64,000 nt of DNA from the NCBI GenBank assembly GCA_020846935.1, contig JADLCY010000002.1:186001-250000 (forward strand), written 5' to 3'. The notes beneath the pieces were generated by a model. It saw nothing but the letters and a program-made list of their open reading frames with translations, was not told where the DNA came from and did not search any database. The stretch comes from Gemmatimonadaceae bacterium (GTDB lineage Bacteria; Gemmatimonadota; Gemmatimonadetes; Gemmatimonadales; Gemmatimonadaceae). The position numbers and the translations under genes were made by a program. Positions 17,257-26,552 of the stretch are shown piece by piece. The number at the start of each line of letters is the position of its first letter. Within the stretch, counting starts at the first letter, position 1.

Positions 17257-18439
17257 GGTAGGGAGAGTCGCTGGCGGGCTGCGGGCGCGTACCGTTGCCG
17301 GCGGCGCGCAGGGCCTTCACGAACTCCTCTCCCAGTTCCTCGACTTGCCAGCGCCGCAGCTCGTGAATCGACGACAGGTCTTCCACACGCGTCGGCCTGG
17401 CGCGCACGACGGCCTCCAGACGATCGCGGGCACACAACACGCCGGGATCCATCTCAAGCCGCACGGCGGCCGCATCGCGAACCGTCTTGAGGCGGGCGAC
17501 CTTGTCGTCAAAGTCGGGATCGCGATCCCAGCGTGGCGCGCGCGGGAACCGCGGCAGCTCGGCCTCGGGAACCGCGTTGCCCCGCAGCACGGCCTCCACG
17601 ATGTCTCGACCGCGCTGCTCGACGAGCCTGGCATTGAGCCCCTTCACCGCCCCGACCTCGGCCGGGCGCGCGGGGTTGCGGCGCGAAAGTTCCAGCAGTG
17701 CCTCGTTTGTCACGACACGAAAAGTGCTGCGGTCCTGCGACCGGGCCACGTCGTCGCGCCAGGTCACCAACTCGCGCAAGCGCGCGAGTTCGCGCCGACC
17801 CAGATCCCGCGCGCCCTTGAGCCTGAGGAACGTCGTGGACGGATCGTCCGCGTCCCACTGGGTCCCCTCGAGCCGCTTGAACTCCTCCTGCGCCCAGTGC
17901 CAGCGACGCTTCTTCTCGAGCGCAGCGCGCATGCGCTGGCTCAGGTCGATGAGGTGGAGCGTGTCCTGTGCCGCGTAGTCGAGCATGTCGGTGGTCAGCG
18001 GTCGCATCGACCAGTCGGCGCGCTGGTGCTTCTTGTCGAGCTTGACCCCGAAGTTCTGCTCGAGGAGTGCCGCCAGACCGAACGCCTTGATACCAAGGAG
18101 CTGGGCGGCAACACGCGTGTCGAAGATGTTCGTGACGCGCCAGCCATAGTCCTGGTGCAGGAGCCGAAGGTCGTAGTCGGCATCGTGAAACACGACCTCG
18201 ACCGCCGGATCTTCGAGCAGAGCGCCGAGCCTTCCGAGATCGCTGACCTTGAGCGGGTCGATGATGGCGTGCTGCGCCGCGGTCGACAGCTGCAGCAGGT
18301 AGATCCGGTCAACGAAGCGGTGATAGCTCGCGCCTTCGGTGTCCACGGCCACGGTCCGCGCGGAGGCAATCTCCCCCAGAAAGCCCGTGGCTGCGGAGGC
18401 AGTATCGAGGTAGCGGGCGGCGGGACTGGTCGAGGGCAC
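17246..18439 (-). CDS. rnd: ribonuclease D
   Basis: 397 residues. The N-terminal DEDD exonuclease domain (about 10-175) shows D33-x-E35 (VDTEG), HDADYDLRLL around 85-94, and YAAQD (155-159), the DEDDy signature. HRDC-type nucleic-acid-binding regions follow (about 205-290 and 325-390). RNase D trims tRNA and other small RNA 3' ends in the cytoplasm. Codons 132-176 of this gene are duplicated as debris near 30822-31099. It is followed by, and overlaps, the GHL10 gene. Confidence 0.92.
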   Translation of the reverse strand: MPSTSPAARYLDTASAATGFLGEIASARTVAVDTEGASYHRFVDRIYLLQLSTAAQHAIIDPLKVSDLGRLGALLEDPAVEVVFHDADYDLRLLHQDYGWRVTNIFDTRVAAQLLGIKAFGLAALLEQNFGVKLDKKHQRADWSMRPLTTDMLDYAAQDTLHLIDLSQRMRAALEKKRRWHWAQEEFKRLEGTQWDADDPSTTFLRLKGARDLGRRELARLRELVTWRDDVARSQDRSTFRVVTNEALLELSRRNPARPAEVGAVKGLNARLVEQRGRDIVEAVLRGNAVPEAELPRFPRAPRWDRDPDFDDKVARLKTVRDAAAVRLEMDPGVLCARDRLEAVVRARPTRVEDLSSIHELRRWQVEELGEEFVKALRAAGNGTRPQPASDSPYRDA

Positions 18440-18600
18440 GGCGTCAGGCGAGGGGCGAAGTTCGACAATCTAGTCGGAGTGTCCCGCACCGCGGTCGTGA
18501 AAGAAAACTCACGACGACTGTCGACCCTTGCCCTCGCTCAGCCCCACTCCAAGTTCTGACGCCGCACGCCACACCAACTCTTCTCCCCCTCCGCACCACC

Positions 18601-19395
18601 GTGATCGCCTGGCTCGAGGGTCGATCGGTCGGCTTCGATGACGTGGGATCGGGACCCCCGATCGTGTTCCTGCATGGCTTCCCGCATCGGCGCACGCTGT
18701 GGGCGCCTCAACTGGGCGCGCTCGTGGACCGCGCGCGCTGCATCGCTCCCGACCTTCGAGGCTTTGGTGAGTCGGCCGCCGCGGAGCCGTATTCGATGGA
18801 CCGCTACGCCGACGACGTGGCCGCGCTGCTTGACCACCTGCGCGTAGAGCGCGCGATTGTCTGCGGCCTTTCGATGGGCGGATATGTGGCCCTCGCGATG
18901 TGGCGGCGGCACGCCGAGCGTATCCGGGGGCTCGTACTCATGGACACGCGCGCCGGTGCCGACACCGCCGAGGGCGTGCAGAAGCGCCACGAGATGATCG
19001 CGCTGGCCCGCGCACGCGGCAGCAGTGCCGTGGCCGATGCCATGATTGCCGGCATGGTCGGCAAGAGCACACGAGAACGGTGTCCCGAGGTCGTGGACTC
19101 GATGCATGCGATGCTGGAGAGCGCCCCCGTGGACGGCATCGTGGGCGCGCTCACGGCGCTCATGACGCGACCAGATTCGTCCGCGACGCTGGCCACGATC
19201 ACGGTCCCCACGCTCGTGATCGTGGGCGCGGAGGACGCGCTGACGCCGGTGAAGGAGGCCGAGTTCCTCCAGCGAGGCATTGTCGGCAGTCGGCTCGAGG
19301 TCATCCAGCTGGCGGGGCACGTGGCATCCTTCGAGCGCTCAGGCGCGGTGAACCACGTGCTGTCGGAGTTTCTCGCCGCGATGAACCTGGAGTAG
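18601..19395 (+). CDS. alpha/beta-fold hydrolase
   Basis: 264 residues starting at GTG. Oxyanion segment LHGFPHR is at 24-30, the nucleophile elbow GLSMGG places catalytic Ser at 91, and the likely catalytic His is about 240 (LAGHVASFE). The size and the cap region match small cytoplasmic esterase/C-C bond hydrolases; no leader peptide is present. It is monocistronic, divergent from rnd and convergent with the HAD gene. Substrate unknown. Confidence 0.86.
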   Translation: MIAWLEGRSVGFDDVGSGPPIVFLHGFPHRRTLWAPQLGALVDRARCIAPDLRGFGESAAAEPYSMDRYADDVAALLDHLRVERAIVCGLSMGGYVALAMWRRHAERIRGLVLMDTRAGADTAEGVQKRHEMIALARARGSSAVADAMIAGMVGKSTRERCPEVVDSMHAMLESAPVDGIVGALTALMTRPDSSATLATITVPTLVIVGAEDALTPVKEAEFLQRGIVGSRLEVIQLAGHVASFERSGAVNHVLSEFLAAMNLE

Positions 19396-19452
19396 CCGCC
19401 ACCTGCCCCTGCGGGGTACCGACATCCGGTGATGGGCTCCGCGCCCGGGGAT

Positions 19453-20169
19453 CTACTCGACGATGTATCCCAGAAGCTCAGGCCATGATCGCGCCACAAA
19501 CTCGCCAGTCGATGGACCTGAATCGCGAATCGCGTCAAGGCGCACCGCGCGCATCCCCATCGCGAGCGCGCCGCGGACATCCGTCCGCTCGATATCCCCG
19601 ACGTGCAGGGTCTCGGCGGGCTCGACACCAAGGGCGTCGAGTGCGGCCTGGAAGATCTCGTGGCGAGGCTTGGCCAGCCCGACGTCCATCGAGTAGATCG
19701 TCGCGACAAAGTGATCGCGCAGTCCGTCGGTGCGGAGCAGTTGATCCTGCGCAGTCCCGCTCGCGAACCCGGTATCGGAGACGATGGCCAGCGAGAAGCG
19801 CGCCGCGAGGGCCTCAATCCCCGCCTTCGCGCCAGGGAGGAGCGGTGGCGGGAAGTCGATCAGGGTCTTGTCGACCACGGACGCGGCGTGAGCCACGTGT
19901 TCGCAGTCAGCCGGCCGTTCAATCGAGAGTTTGCCGAGGATCCAGCGAATGCGGTCGGCGGTGTGGTAGCCGCGCTGCTCGTCGCGCCACCAGCGGTTGG
20001 CGACCTGCGCGGACTCGTGATACAGCGCGTCGAACTCCTCACGCGGCACCGTGGTGCCCAGGGCCGCGAGCATGTGCACCAGCGCCTCCTGCCGACGCTC
20101 AACGCGTTCGGGTGCGGAGGCGCCGATGTAGATCGTGTCCCAGTAGTCGAGCGTGATGGCGCGGAGCAA
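19453..20169 (-). CDS. HAD-superfamily hydrolase
   Basis: About 238 residues. Motif I LDYWDT (7-12) has the nucleophile Asp8 and general acid Asp11; motif II is VSDTGF, motif III Lys is in AKPRHEIF, and motif IV is VGDIERTDVRGA. A helical cap lies between about 18 and 95. This fits a phosphatase or haloacid dehalogenase-like phosphohydrolase, substrate unknown. The most upstream plausible start is a TTG at 20169, two bases after the ferredoxin stop, so the two genes form an operon. No ATG or GTG is found before the motif I strand. Confidence 0.82.
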   Translation of the reverse strand: MLRAITLDYWDTIYIGASAPERVERRQEALVHMLAALGTTVPREEFDALYHESAQVANRWWRDEQRGYHTADRIRWILGKLSIERPADCEHVAHAASVVDKTLIDFPPPLLPGAKAGIEALAARFSLAIVSDTGFASGTAQDQLLRTDGLRDHFVATIYSMDVGLAKPRHEIFQAALDALGVEPAETLHVGDIERTDVRGALAMGMRAVRLDAIRDSGPSTGEFVARSWPELLGYIVE

Positions 20170-20171
20170 GG

Positions 20172-20435
20172 CTACCGCTGTGGCCGGCCCGGAGGGGGAT
20201 CGTTCTTGAAGACGTTGCGGTTGATCTGGATGTACTCGCGCTGGGCGGCGGGAACGTCCTCTTCGGGGAAGATCGCGGTGACGGGGCACTCGGGCTCACA
20301 TGCGCCGCAGTCAATGCACTCGTCGGGATGGATATAGAGCTGCTCGGGCCCCTCGTAGATGCAGTCGACGGGGCACACGTCGACGCAGGAGCGGTCCTTG
20401 GTGTCCTTGCAGGCTTCGGTAATGACGTAAGGCAT
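20172..20435 (-). CDS. fdxA: ferredoxin, [3Fe-4S]/[4Fe-4S] seven-iron type
   Basis: 87 residues, a small cytoplasmic electron carrier. Two cluster motifs are visible: Cys9, Cys17, Cys21 with Cys25 in CVDVCPVDC, and C40-x2-C43-x2-C46-x3-C50 followed by Pro ([12 protein letters not shown]). The spacing with extended C-terminus (residues 55-87) matches FdxA-type ferredoxins. It is the first gene of a two-gene unit with the HAD hydrolase. The redox partner is not evident, although the divergent molybdenum hydroxylase is adjacent. Confidence 0.92.
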   Translation of the reverse strand: MPYVITEACKDTKDRSCVDVCPVDCIYEGPEQLYIHPDECIDCGACEPECPVTAIFPEEDVPAAQREYIQINRNVFKNDPPPGRPQR

Positions 20436-20529
20436 GGCCGTAGGGAAGGCGTCAGGAGGCGCAAGTTACTGACGAGTCGACCTCGGGACGAGTGGAGTGG
20501 GTGGCGCGGCACGCGCACTGCCGGGCGCC

Positions 20530-20558
20530 CTGACCGGTGCCGCCCGCGGCCGTATCTT
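20530..20558 (+). promoter_or_regulatory. probable leaderless promoter of the Mo-hydroxylase operon
   Basis: CTGACC at 20530-20535 and TATCTT at 20553-20558 are separated by 17 bases. The ATG of the Fe-S subunit follows only six bases after the -10 element, so the transcript would begin at or next to the start codon. Confidence 0.42.
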
Positions 20559-20564
20559 GCGGGC

Positions 20565-21044
20565 ATGCTGCTGACCGTGAACGGCCGGCCCCGCCAGATC
20601 GACGTCCCGGACGACGAGTCTCTGCTTATGACGCTCCGCGAGCGGCTGGCGCTGACCGGGGCCAAGGCTGGATGCGACCGCGGGGAGTGTGGCGCCTGTA
20701 CGGTGCACGTGGACGGCGAGCCCGTCTACGCGTGTCTCGTACTGACCCGCGCGATCGAGGGCGCGCACATCACCACGATCGAAGGACTCGCGGCGACGGC
20801 GGACGTGCTGCACCCGGTGCAGCGGGCGTTTGTGTCGTGCGACGCCGTCCAGTGCGGGTTCTGCACCCCGGGCCAGGTCATGGCCGCGGTCGCGCTGCTC
20901 GAGCGATCCCCCAGTCCGACCGAGGCGGAGATTGCGGAGGCGATGAGCGGGAACCTGTGTCGTTGCGGGACCTATCCCAGTATCCGCCGGGCGATTCTCG
21001 AGGTCGTCTCGTCACGGGCGGCCGATCCTGCGGTCTTGCCGTGA
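20565..21044 (+). CDS. molybdenum hydroxylase, [2Fe-2S] subunit
   Basis: 159 residues, the small electron-transfer subunit of xanthine dehydrogenase/CO dehydrogenase/aldehyde oxidase-type enzymes. The plant-ferredoxin cluster uses Cys37, Cys42, Cys45 and Cys57 (GCDRGECGACTV). The second helical-domain cluster uses Cys97, Cys100, Cys132 and Cys134 (CGFCTPG, CRCG). It overlaps the molybdopterin subunit by four bases (GTGA). The transcript seems leaderless. The substrate of the complex cannot be decided. Confidence 0.93.
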   Translation: MLLTVNGRPRQIDVPDDESLLMTLRERLALTGAKAGCDRGECGACTVHVDGEPVYACLVLTRAIEGAHITTIEGLAATADVLHPVQRAFVSCDAVQCGFCTPGQVMAAVALLERSPSPTEAEIAEAMSGNLCRCGTYPSIRRAILEVVSSRAADPAVLP

Positions 21045-23401
21045 GCGACGAACGGCGCGAAAGGCGCTTCGCGACCACGCAGGTCGAGGTCGAGGGGAGG
21101 TTCGAGACCCGGATCCTGGAGATTCCGGCGCGCGAACCAGACGCATGGGGGGCCGACGCGCCGCTCTTCGTGGTCGGGCAACCGCACCCCAGGGTCGACG
21201 CCGTCGAAAAGGTGATGGGCCGGGCGAAATACACGGCCGATATCCACCGACACGGCATGCTGTACGCCGCTTTCGTGCGCGCACCCATCGCGCACGGGCG
21301 CGTCATGCTGGACGTCTCCCAGGCGCTCGCTGTCCCCGGGGTGCTCGAGGTCCTGCGTGCCGAGGATCTGCCGCGTCCGATCAAGGTGGGCGGCGTGCCG
21401 CTGCTCGCACGCGAGGTCGCCTACTCCGGCCAGCCGGTGGCCGCGGTATGCGCGGAAAGCGCAGCGGCCGCGACCATGGGGGTTGCAGCGGTTCGCATGC
21501 AGGTCGAGCCCGCTCCGCACGTCACGACGTTCGAGGGGGCAGTCGCGGAGGGTGCTCCGCTGGTGCGCGCGTCCGGCAACGTGATGTCGGGTCAGCCGGA
21601 GGTGATGGAGCGAGGAGACGTGGTCGTGGGATTCGCTGCGGCCGACGTGACGATCGAGCGGGCGTACCGAACGGGTTCGCAGCTGCATTGCGCGCTGGAG
21701 CCGCACGGTGCGGTGTGCGAGTGGGAGGGAGATCACCTGACGGTGTGGGAGTCGACGCAGGGGATCTTCCGGGTTCGCGCGGACGTGGCGAAGGCGCTCG
21801 ACATACCGGCATCGAAGGTCCGGGTGATCACGGACCACATGGGCGGCGGCTTTGGCGCCAAGAACTACGCGGGCGCGCACACGTACGTCGCCGCGGTGCT
21901 GGCGCGCCGTCACGGGCGCGCGGTGCGATGCGTGCTCGATCGCGAGGGCGAACAGACGGACACGGGGCACCGGCCATCGTCGCACGTGCGCGTGCGGCTG
22001 GGGGCGCGTCACGACGGCACGCTCACGGCAATCGAAGCGGTGAGCGAGATCCCGTTAGGCGTTTCGGGGTGGGAAGCCTCGGCGGCCGCGTCGTTTCACG
22101 AGGTGTACTCGTGCGCGAACGTGCGGACGACGGAGACGTTTGCGTTCGTGCATCAACAGCCGATGGCGGCGTTCCGGGCGCCGGGGCACGTGGAGGGAAC
22201 ATTCGCACTCGAACGGGCGATGGATGTGCTGGCGAGCGCGCTGGGCATGGACCCGCTGGCCCTTCGCCTGCGCAACCTGGTGCGGCGGGATGAGGCGCGG
22301 GACCGTCCGTTTTCGTCGGACGGTCTGCGCGCGTGTTTCGACGAGGCGGCGCGTCGTTTTGGATGGGAGGGCCGGCGGGAATCGGGTTCGAGTGGGGACA
22401 GGATGGTATTGGAGAATGGGGGCGCCGAGTCGAATATGAGTTCGGGGGGGCCCCCCACGTTTGGGCCCACACGTCGCGGCTTTGGCATGGCGGCTCAGGT
22501 GTGGGGCGCCGGTGGCGGACCGCCGGCCTATGCCACCGTTCGGCTCAATCACGACGGCTCCATCGACGTGCTCACCGGCACGCAGGATCTCGGCACCGGT
22601 TCGCGAACCGTCCTTGCGCAGGTGGCCGCCGAAGCCCTCGGCGCTCGCTTCACCGATGTCCGCGTCATCCTCGGCGACACCGAGCGAACGCCCTACGCGC
22701 CCAACTCCTGGGGCTCACTGACCACGGCGTCCGTCGCCCCCGCCGTGCGAACGGCCGCCGACGAGGCTCAGCGCACCCTGCGCGATGCCGCTGCCGAGAT
22801 GCTCGAGTGCCACCCCGATGACATTCGCGCGCACGACTCGACGCTCAGCACCCTCGACGGTGCCCGTCGGCTCTCCTTCGCCGAGGTCACCCGCAAACTC
22901 GGCAACGTCATGATCATGGGCCACGGCAGTCGCGGCCCGAACCCGTCCGGCGTCGGGCTCGCGAGCTTTGGCGTGCAGTGCGCTGAAGTCGAGGTGGACA
23001 TCGAGACCCGCAAGGTCCGAGTCGTGCGCATCGTCGCGGTCCACGACGTGGGCCGCGTGATCAACCCGCTGCTGGCGCGGAGCCAGATGGAAGGTGCGAT
23101 CCTGCAGGCGCTGGGCTTTGCCTCAGGCGAGGAGCGAAGGCTCGACCCGGTCTCCGGGCGTCCGGTGAACACGTCGCTGCACGACTACAAGCTCCCCACC
23201 TTCGCCGACGTCCCGATCATCGACGCCGTGTGCCTGGATCGGGTGGACACCACCGCCAACCACGTCGGCGCGCGCGGACTCGCTGAACCTCCGATGATTC
23301 CCACGGCGGCGGCGATCGCGAACGCCGTGGCCGACGCGCTGGGTCTCGAGGTCGACGAACTCCCGCTCACGCCGTGGCGGGTCGCGCGGAGCAGGGGCTG
23401 A
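21041..23401 (+). CDS. molybdenum hydroxylase, molybdopterin-binding large subunit
   Basis: 786 residues from a GTG overlapping the Fe-S gene. The N-terminal aldehyde oxidase a/b hammerhead-like domain (about 35-150) starts with GRAKYTADI. The Moco-binding domains (about 160-780) contain HMGGGFGAKNYAG, AFRAPGHVEGTFALERAMD, TGTQDLGTGSRTVLAQ and GARGLAEPPMIPTAAAIANA; the Glu in the last motif matches the catalytic Glu of this family. Residues about 455-490 form a low-complexity linker containing a G7C6 repeat also found at 59592. Sequence type is closest to YagR/PaoC or XdhA-like subunits; substrate undetermined. Confidence 0.92.
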   Translation: MSDERRERRFATTQVEVEGRFETRILEIPAREPDAWGADAPLFVVGQPHPRVDAVEKVMGRAKYTADIHRHGMLYAAFVRAPIAHGRVMLDVSQALAVPGVLEVLRAEDLPRPIKVGGVPLLAREVAYSGQPVAAVCAESAAAATMGVAAVRMQVEPAPHVTTFEGAVAEGAPLVRASGNVMSGQPEVMERGDVVVGFAAADVTIERAYRTGSQLHCALEPHGAVCEWEGDHLTVWESTQGIFRVRADVAKALDIPASKVRVITDHMGGGFGAKNYAGAHTYVAAVLARRHGRAVRCVLDREGEQTDTGHRPSSHVRVRLGARHDGTLTAIEAVSEIPLGVSGWEASAAASFHEVYSCANVRTTETFAFVHQQPMAAFRAPGHVEGTFALERAMDVLASALGMDPLALRLRNLVRRDEARDRPFSSDGLRACFDEAARRFGWEGRRESGSSGDRMVLENGGAESNMSSGGPPTFGPTRRGFGMAAQVWGAGGGPPAYATVRLNHDGSIDVLTGTQDLGTGSRTVLAQVAAEALGARFTDVRVILGDTERTPYAPNSWGSLTTASVAPAVRTAADEAQRTLRDAAAEMLECHPDDIRAHDSTLSTLDGARRLSFAEVTRKLGNVMIMGHGSRGPNPSGVGLASFGVQCAEVEVDIETRKVRVVRIVAVHDVGRVINPLLARSQMEGAILQALGFASGEERRLDPVSGRPVNTSLHDYKLPTFADVPIIDAVCLDRVDTTANHVGARGLAEPPMIPTAAAIANAVADALGLEVDELPLTPWRVARSRG

Positions 23402-23580
23402 CGGGACAACTCCGCCGCATCGTTCCCGCATCCGTCGACCCACCCTCGACTCCTCCCGGGATCCCGAGGTGGCGATCGCCTGGGCGCCCTGCCTCGCAGG
23501 CGGTGTTCACCGCGGAAACAACCGCCCACTCCATCCGCGAAGACCTTCCTGATCTCACCAGCCGCGCAGAGGCAACACGC

Positions 23581-23889
23581 TCACGCGTTGGCCCATGGAG
23601 GGGTCATCCTCGGCTTGACCCACAGATCCGGATTGTGCCGGTACAACGTCACCTTCCGGCCGATCACCTGAATCACCTCCGCGTCCAGCGCGGAGGCCAT
23701 GCCCTGGGCAATCGGCTTCGGTTCGAGTCCCGCGTGACGACCGATCGCGATTTTCACGAGCTCGTGCGTTCGCAGCGCGTCGTCGATGGTCTGCAGCACC
23801 GCGTCCGTCGCGCCGGACACGCCGATATGGACCAGCGGATCGAGGTGGTGAGCCTCGGCACGTAGTTCAGCGCGCTCCTTTCCCTTCAT
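23581..23889 (-). CDS. YhbY/CRM-domain RNA-binding protein
   Basis: 102 residues forming a single CRM domain (MKGKERAELRAEAHHLDPLV, then GVSGATDAVLQTIDDALRTHELVKIAIG). YhbY-type proteins associate with pre-50S ribosomal subunits. The start ATG overlaps the stop of the upstream M23 gene (ATGA). The GxxG-like loop is not clearly preserved, but length and helix/strand order fit. Cytoplasmic. Confidence 0.86.
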   Translation of the reverse strand: MKGKERAELRAEAHHLDPLVHIGVSGATDAVLQTIDDALRTHELVKIAIGRHAGLEPKPIAQGMASALDAEVIQVIGRKVTLYRHNPDLWVKPRMTPPWANA

Positions 23890-24563
23890 CGACGATTGAC
23901 CTCGCCCGGTCGCGTGAGGAACGGACGGGGATCGAGCGGAGTGCCGTCCCACCAGCGTCCGTTGCCACGGTACCGCAGCATCTGGAAATGCAGGTGCGGA
24001 GTGTTCTCCGGTGCATTTCCCGTGGTGCCAACGTAGCCGAGCGGGTCGCCGCGCGCGACACGCTGCCCTTCGGCCAGGCCATCGACGTAGCGGTCGAGAT
24101 GCGCGTAGTAGTACACGAAGCGGCTATCGTCGTCGATGACGTAGATCGTCAGCCCGCCGAGCGTGTTCGAGCGGACCTTCCACACGCGACCGCCGTCTGC
24201 TGCGACAACGAGCGTACCGCGTGGGGCAAGAATGTCGACGGCGCCGTGAATTCCCCGCTCGCCCCGACTCGCCGTAAACGTGTCCGGCACCCGGACCGGA
24301 GGAACGCCATCGACCGGAACCATGAGCCCGCGCGCGCGGAGCGCACTCTCGTCGTCGGGGAGGGGGCGCCCGCTGCCTGTCGGTACGGTGGTCGGCGCTT
24401 CACCCGCCGGGACCGGGGCCGGTGCGCGGGCCGGCGGAAGCGGCCTCAGGCCACCGCCGCAGGCTCCGCCGATCAGCGGCATCAGAATCAACAGTCGATC
24501 GAGGGATCTTGGCAGGGCGTTCGTGTCGAGAAGGTGAGTCGCACCACTGCACGGCGAGGACAC
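23886..24563 (-). CDS. M23 (LytM-type) metallopeptidase lipoprotein
   Basis: 225 residues. A hydrophobic N-terminal segment ends in LIGGAC (Cys35), a likely lipobox, followed by a Pro/Ala-rich linker to about 65. The LytM domain (about 95-215) has zinc ligands His106 and Asp110 (HGAVD), catalytic-site His155 (YAHLD) and His190/His192 (HLH). The complete site indicates an active peptidoglycan endopeptidase in the periplasm. The start at 24563 gives a long leader; a downstream start is possible. Coupled to the YhbY gene. Confidence 0.87.
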   Translation of the reverse strand: MSSPCSGATHLLDTNALPRSLDRLLILMPLIGGACGGGLRPLPPARAPAPVPAGEAPTTVPTGSGRPLPDDESALRARGLMVPVDGVPPVRVPDTFTASRGERGIHGAVDILAPRGTLVVAADGGRVWKVRSNTLGGLTIYVIDDDSRFVYYYAHLDRYVDGLAEGQRVARGDPLGYVGTTGNAPENTPHLHFQMLRYRGNGRWWDGTPLDPRPFLTRPGEVNRR

Positions 24564-24664
24564 TCGGCGAAACTTGATGAGTGCCCGGCGTTCAGGAACC
24601 CCGGGGCGGTCCTACGGTACTGACCGCTTCAGGAGATCGCAGTTTCACGCCAACCGCGCGTCCC

Positions 24665-25126
24665 ATGCTCCGTCGCGTCATTCGCCTCGTGGCGCCGCTC
24701 CTGATGGTCGGATGCCTGCCCTTTGTCGGACCCAACGACGATGGCGTTTTCGATCATGTCAGTGCTCGCGCGCTGTGGAACGCAAACGGTGTGTCGAACT
24801 ACACCGTCGACATGCGGACGGTGTGCTTTTGCGTTGGGGCCGGCTACTGGAAGCGGTTCACCGTGCGCGCCAACGTCGTCACCTCGATCGTTCGTCTCGA
24901 CACCGGGACGCCGGAGCCGCTCGCGGTCGACCCGCCCGTGGGCGCCCCGGTCGATGTTGCCTTCGACCTCGTCGATGACGCTGTGCGCGTCGACGCGAGT
25001 CAGTTCTCGGCGGCGTACCACCCCCGCTGGGGCTTTCCCGTTCGTGCGTCGATCGATTTCTCGGCCGGAGTGGCCGACGACGAGATCCAGTTCGAACTCG
25101 CGAACTTCAGTCCGCTCAGTCGGTAA
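24665..25126 (+). CDS. DUF6174-like lipoprotein
   Basis: 153 residues starting [11 protein letters not shown], with a lipobox LLMVGC at about 15-20. The mature part carries [21 protein letters not shown], the W-x(n)-Y-x-V-x-C-x-C pattern I associate with DUF6174 proteins, followed by strands typical of that ~120-residue domain. Function of the family is unknown. An upstream in-frame ATG at 24581 is less likely because the lipobox fits the 24665 start. The 3' end overlaps the convergent RidA-like gene by 11 bases. Confidence 0.75.
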   Translation: MLRRVIRLVAPLLMVGCLPFVGPNDDGVFDHVSARALWNANGVSNYTVDMRTVCFCVGAGYWKRFTVRANVVTSIVRLDTGTPEPLAVDPPVGAPVDVAFDLVDDAVRVDASQFSAAYHPRWGFPVRASIDFSAGVADDEIQFELANFSPLSR

Positions 25127-25502
25127 CGATCGCCTCGGCCTCGATTTCCACCAGCATGGCCGGATCGATCAGCCGTGATACCTCGACCATCGAGGTAGCC
25201 GGGCGAATGTCGCCGAACACTTCCCCGTGCACACGACCGACCGCCTCCCAGCGCGTGATGTCGGTGACGTAGATGCGGGTGCGGACGACGTGCTCGAGCC
25301 TGGCCCCAGTGCGCGCGAGTGCGGATTCCACGTTACGGAGCACCTGGACCGTTTGGGCCCGCGCGTCGTTCGCGCCGACGACTCGACCGTCCGCGTCGGT
25401 GGCCGTGGTCCCCGAGACGTGAACCACATTGCCGACGCGGACCGCGCGGGAGTATCCGACGACCGGCTCCCAGAGAGTTCCAGAGGAAATGAGTTGTCGC
25501 AT
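25116..25502 (-). CDS. RidA/YjgF family protein
   Basis: 128 residues with the RidA chorismate-mutase-like fold. Segments are [20 protein letters not shown] near the N-terminus, the central helix [18 protein letters not shown], and [18 protein letters not shown]. The catalytic Arg expected in the VRTRIYVTD region is present (the family's R-x-x-V-Y/F-V). RidA proteins deaminate reactive enamines/imines, though this subgroup ends in IEAEAIVTD. The ATG at 25502 is 59 bases from the divergent FAD-subunit gene. Cytoplasmic. Confidence 0.86.
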   Translation of the reverse strand: MRQLISSGTLWEPVVGYSRAVRVGNVVHVSGTTATDADGRVVGANDARAQTVQVLRNVESALARTGARLEHVVRTRIYVTDITRWEAVGRVHGEVFGDIRPATSMVEVSRLIDPAMLVEIEAEAIVTD

Positions 25503-25549
25503 CGATAGGTGAGTGAGCCGTAGAGGAGGCAGTATGGACCACGGAATCG

Positions 25550-25555
25550 TACATT
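25550..25555 (+). promoter_or_regulatory. possible -10 element, leaderless start
   Basis: TACATT sits exactly six bases before the ATG of the FAD-binding subunit, the same spacing as at 20553 and 46983. No good -35 element was recognised. Confidence 0.3.
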
Positions 25556-25561
25556 CCCGCG

Positions 25562-26524
25562 ATGCCGTTCGCGTATGTGAGACCCACGACGTGGGACGAT
25601 GCGTTCGCACTGCTGCGAGAGGGCGGATCGCAGGCGCTTGGCGGAGGAACGGACCTCATCCCGTTGATCCGTGAGCATCGGACGTCGCCGTCGCGCGTGG
25701 TCGACCTGCGCGGGATTCCCGGTGCGCGCGCCATCACCGATCACGACGACGGATCGGTCACGATCGGAGCGGCCGTGACGTTGGGCCAGCTGGCGAGCAG
25801 CGCGGTGGTGGTGTCGAGGTTTCCTGCGCTCGTCGCCGCGAGCCGGGCGAGCGGGTCGTATGCCCTGCGCACCACGGGGACCATCGGGGGCAATCTTGGA
25901 CAACACGTGCGCTGCTGGTATTTCCGGCATGGTCACCCCTGTCTGCGGCTCGGGAACGACCGATGCTCAGCGCAGCTCGGCGAGAACCAGTATCACGCCG
26001 TGTTTCAGCAGGGGCCCTGCGTCGCCGTGCATCCCTCGGATCCCGCGGTTGCGCTGTACGCCCTCGATGCCGAGGTCGACGTTCGCGGTGAGACCGGAAC
26101 GCGTCGGATGTCCGTGGCCGCGTTGCTGGCGACGTCGCGCGAACGGCTCGACGGAACCACCACCCTTGCGCCTGGCGAGGTGGTGACGGCGATCCATCTG
26201 CCCGCGGGCTCGGCCGGCGGTGTCCAGCACTATGACAAGGCGATGCAGCGGGGCGCGTGGGACTTTGCGCTCGTTTCGCTCGCTGCCACGCGACGCCGCG
26301 ATGGCGAAGTGCGCATCGTGCTCGGCGGCGTCGCCAACACGCCGTGGCGGATCACCGATTCGATCGAAGAGGACGTGGCCGTTGGCGGACTCGCGGACGA
26401 CGACATCGAGACCCTGGCCCAGCGTGCGCTCTACGATGCCCGGCCACTCGCCGGGAATGCGTACAAACTCGAAACTGCCGGCGCGCTGCTCCGGCGCGGC
26501 ATCATTGCCCTTCTCGCCGGCTGA
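25562..26524 (+). CDS. molybdenum hydroxylase, FAD-binding subunit with extra [4Fe-4S]-type Cys loop
   Basis: 320 residues of the FAD_binding_5/CO_deh_flav_C family. The FAD loop is GGGTDLIP (27-34) and TIGGNLGQ (107-114). Directly after it, Cys118, Cys127, Cys135 and Cys153 form an insertion resembling the [4Fe-4S]-binding loop of YagS/PaoB and 4-hydroxybenzoyl-CoA reductase beta subunits. The C-terminal domain (about 205-315) includes [17 protein letters not shown]. It would pass electrons from the Mo/[2Fe-2S] subunits encoded at 20565-23401; the separation by four unrelated genes is unusual. Followed by a dehydrogenase gene after 28 bases. Confidence 0.9.
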   Translation: MPFAYVRPTTWDDAFALLREGGSQALGGGTDLIPLIREHRTSPSRVVDLRGIPGARAITDHDDGSVTIGAAVTLGQLASSAVVVSRFPALVAASRASGSYALRTTGTIGGNLGQHVRCWYFRHGHPCLRLGNDRCSAQLGENQYHAVFQQGPCVAVHPSDPAVALYALDAEVDVRGETGTRRMSVAALLATSRERLDGTTTLAPGEVVTAIHLPAGSAGGVQHYDKAMQRGAWDFALVSLAATRRRDGEVRIVLGGVANTPWRITDSIEEDVAVGGLADDDIETLAQRALYDARPLAGNAYKLETAGALLRRGIIALLAG

Positions 26525-26552
26525 CGGCCGGCGGCGGACCTGTCCTGACGCC

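Noticed and set aside
17162-18559. 465-codon open frame antisense to rnd
   Set aside because: Shadow of the RNase D gene. It was useful only because the debris at 30822 shows the same antisense translation.
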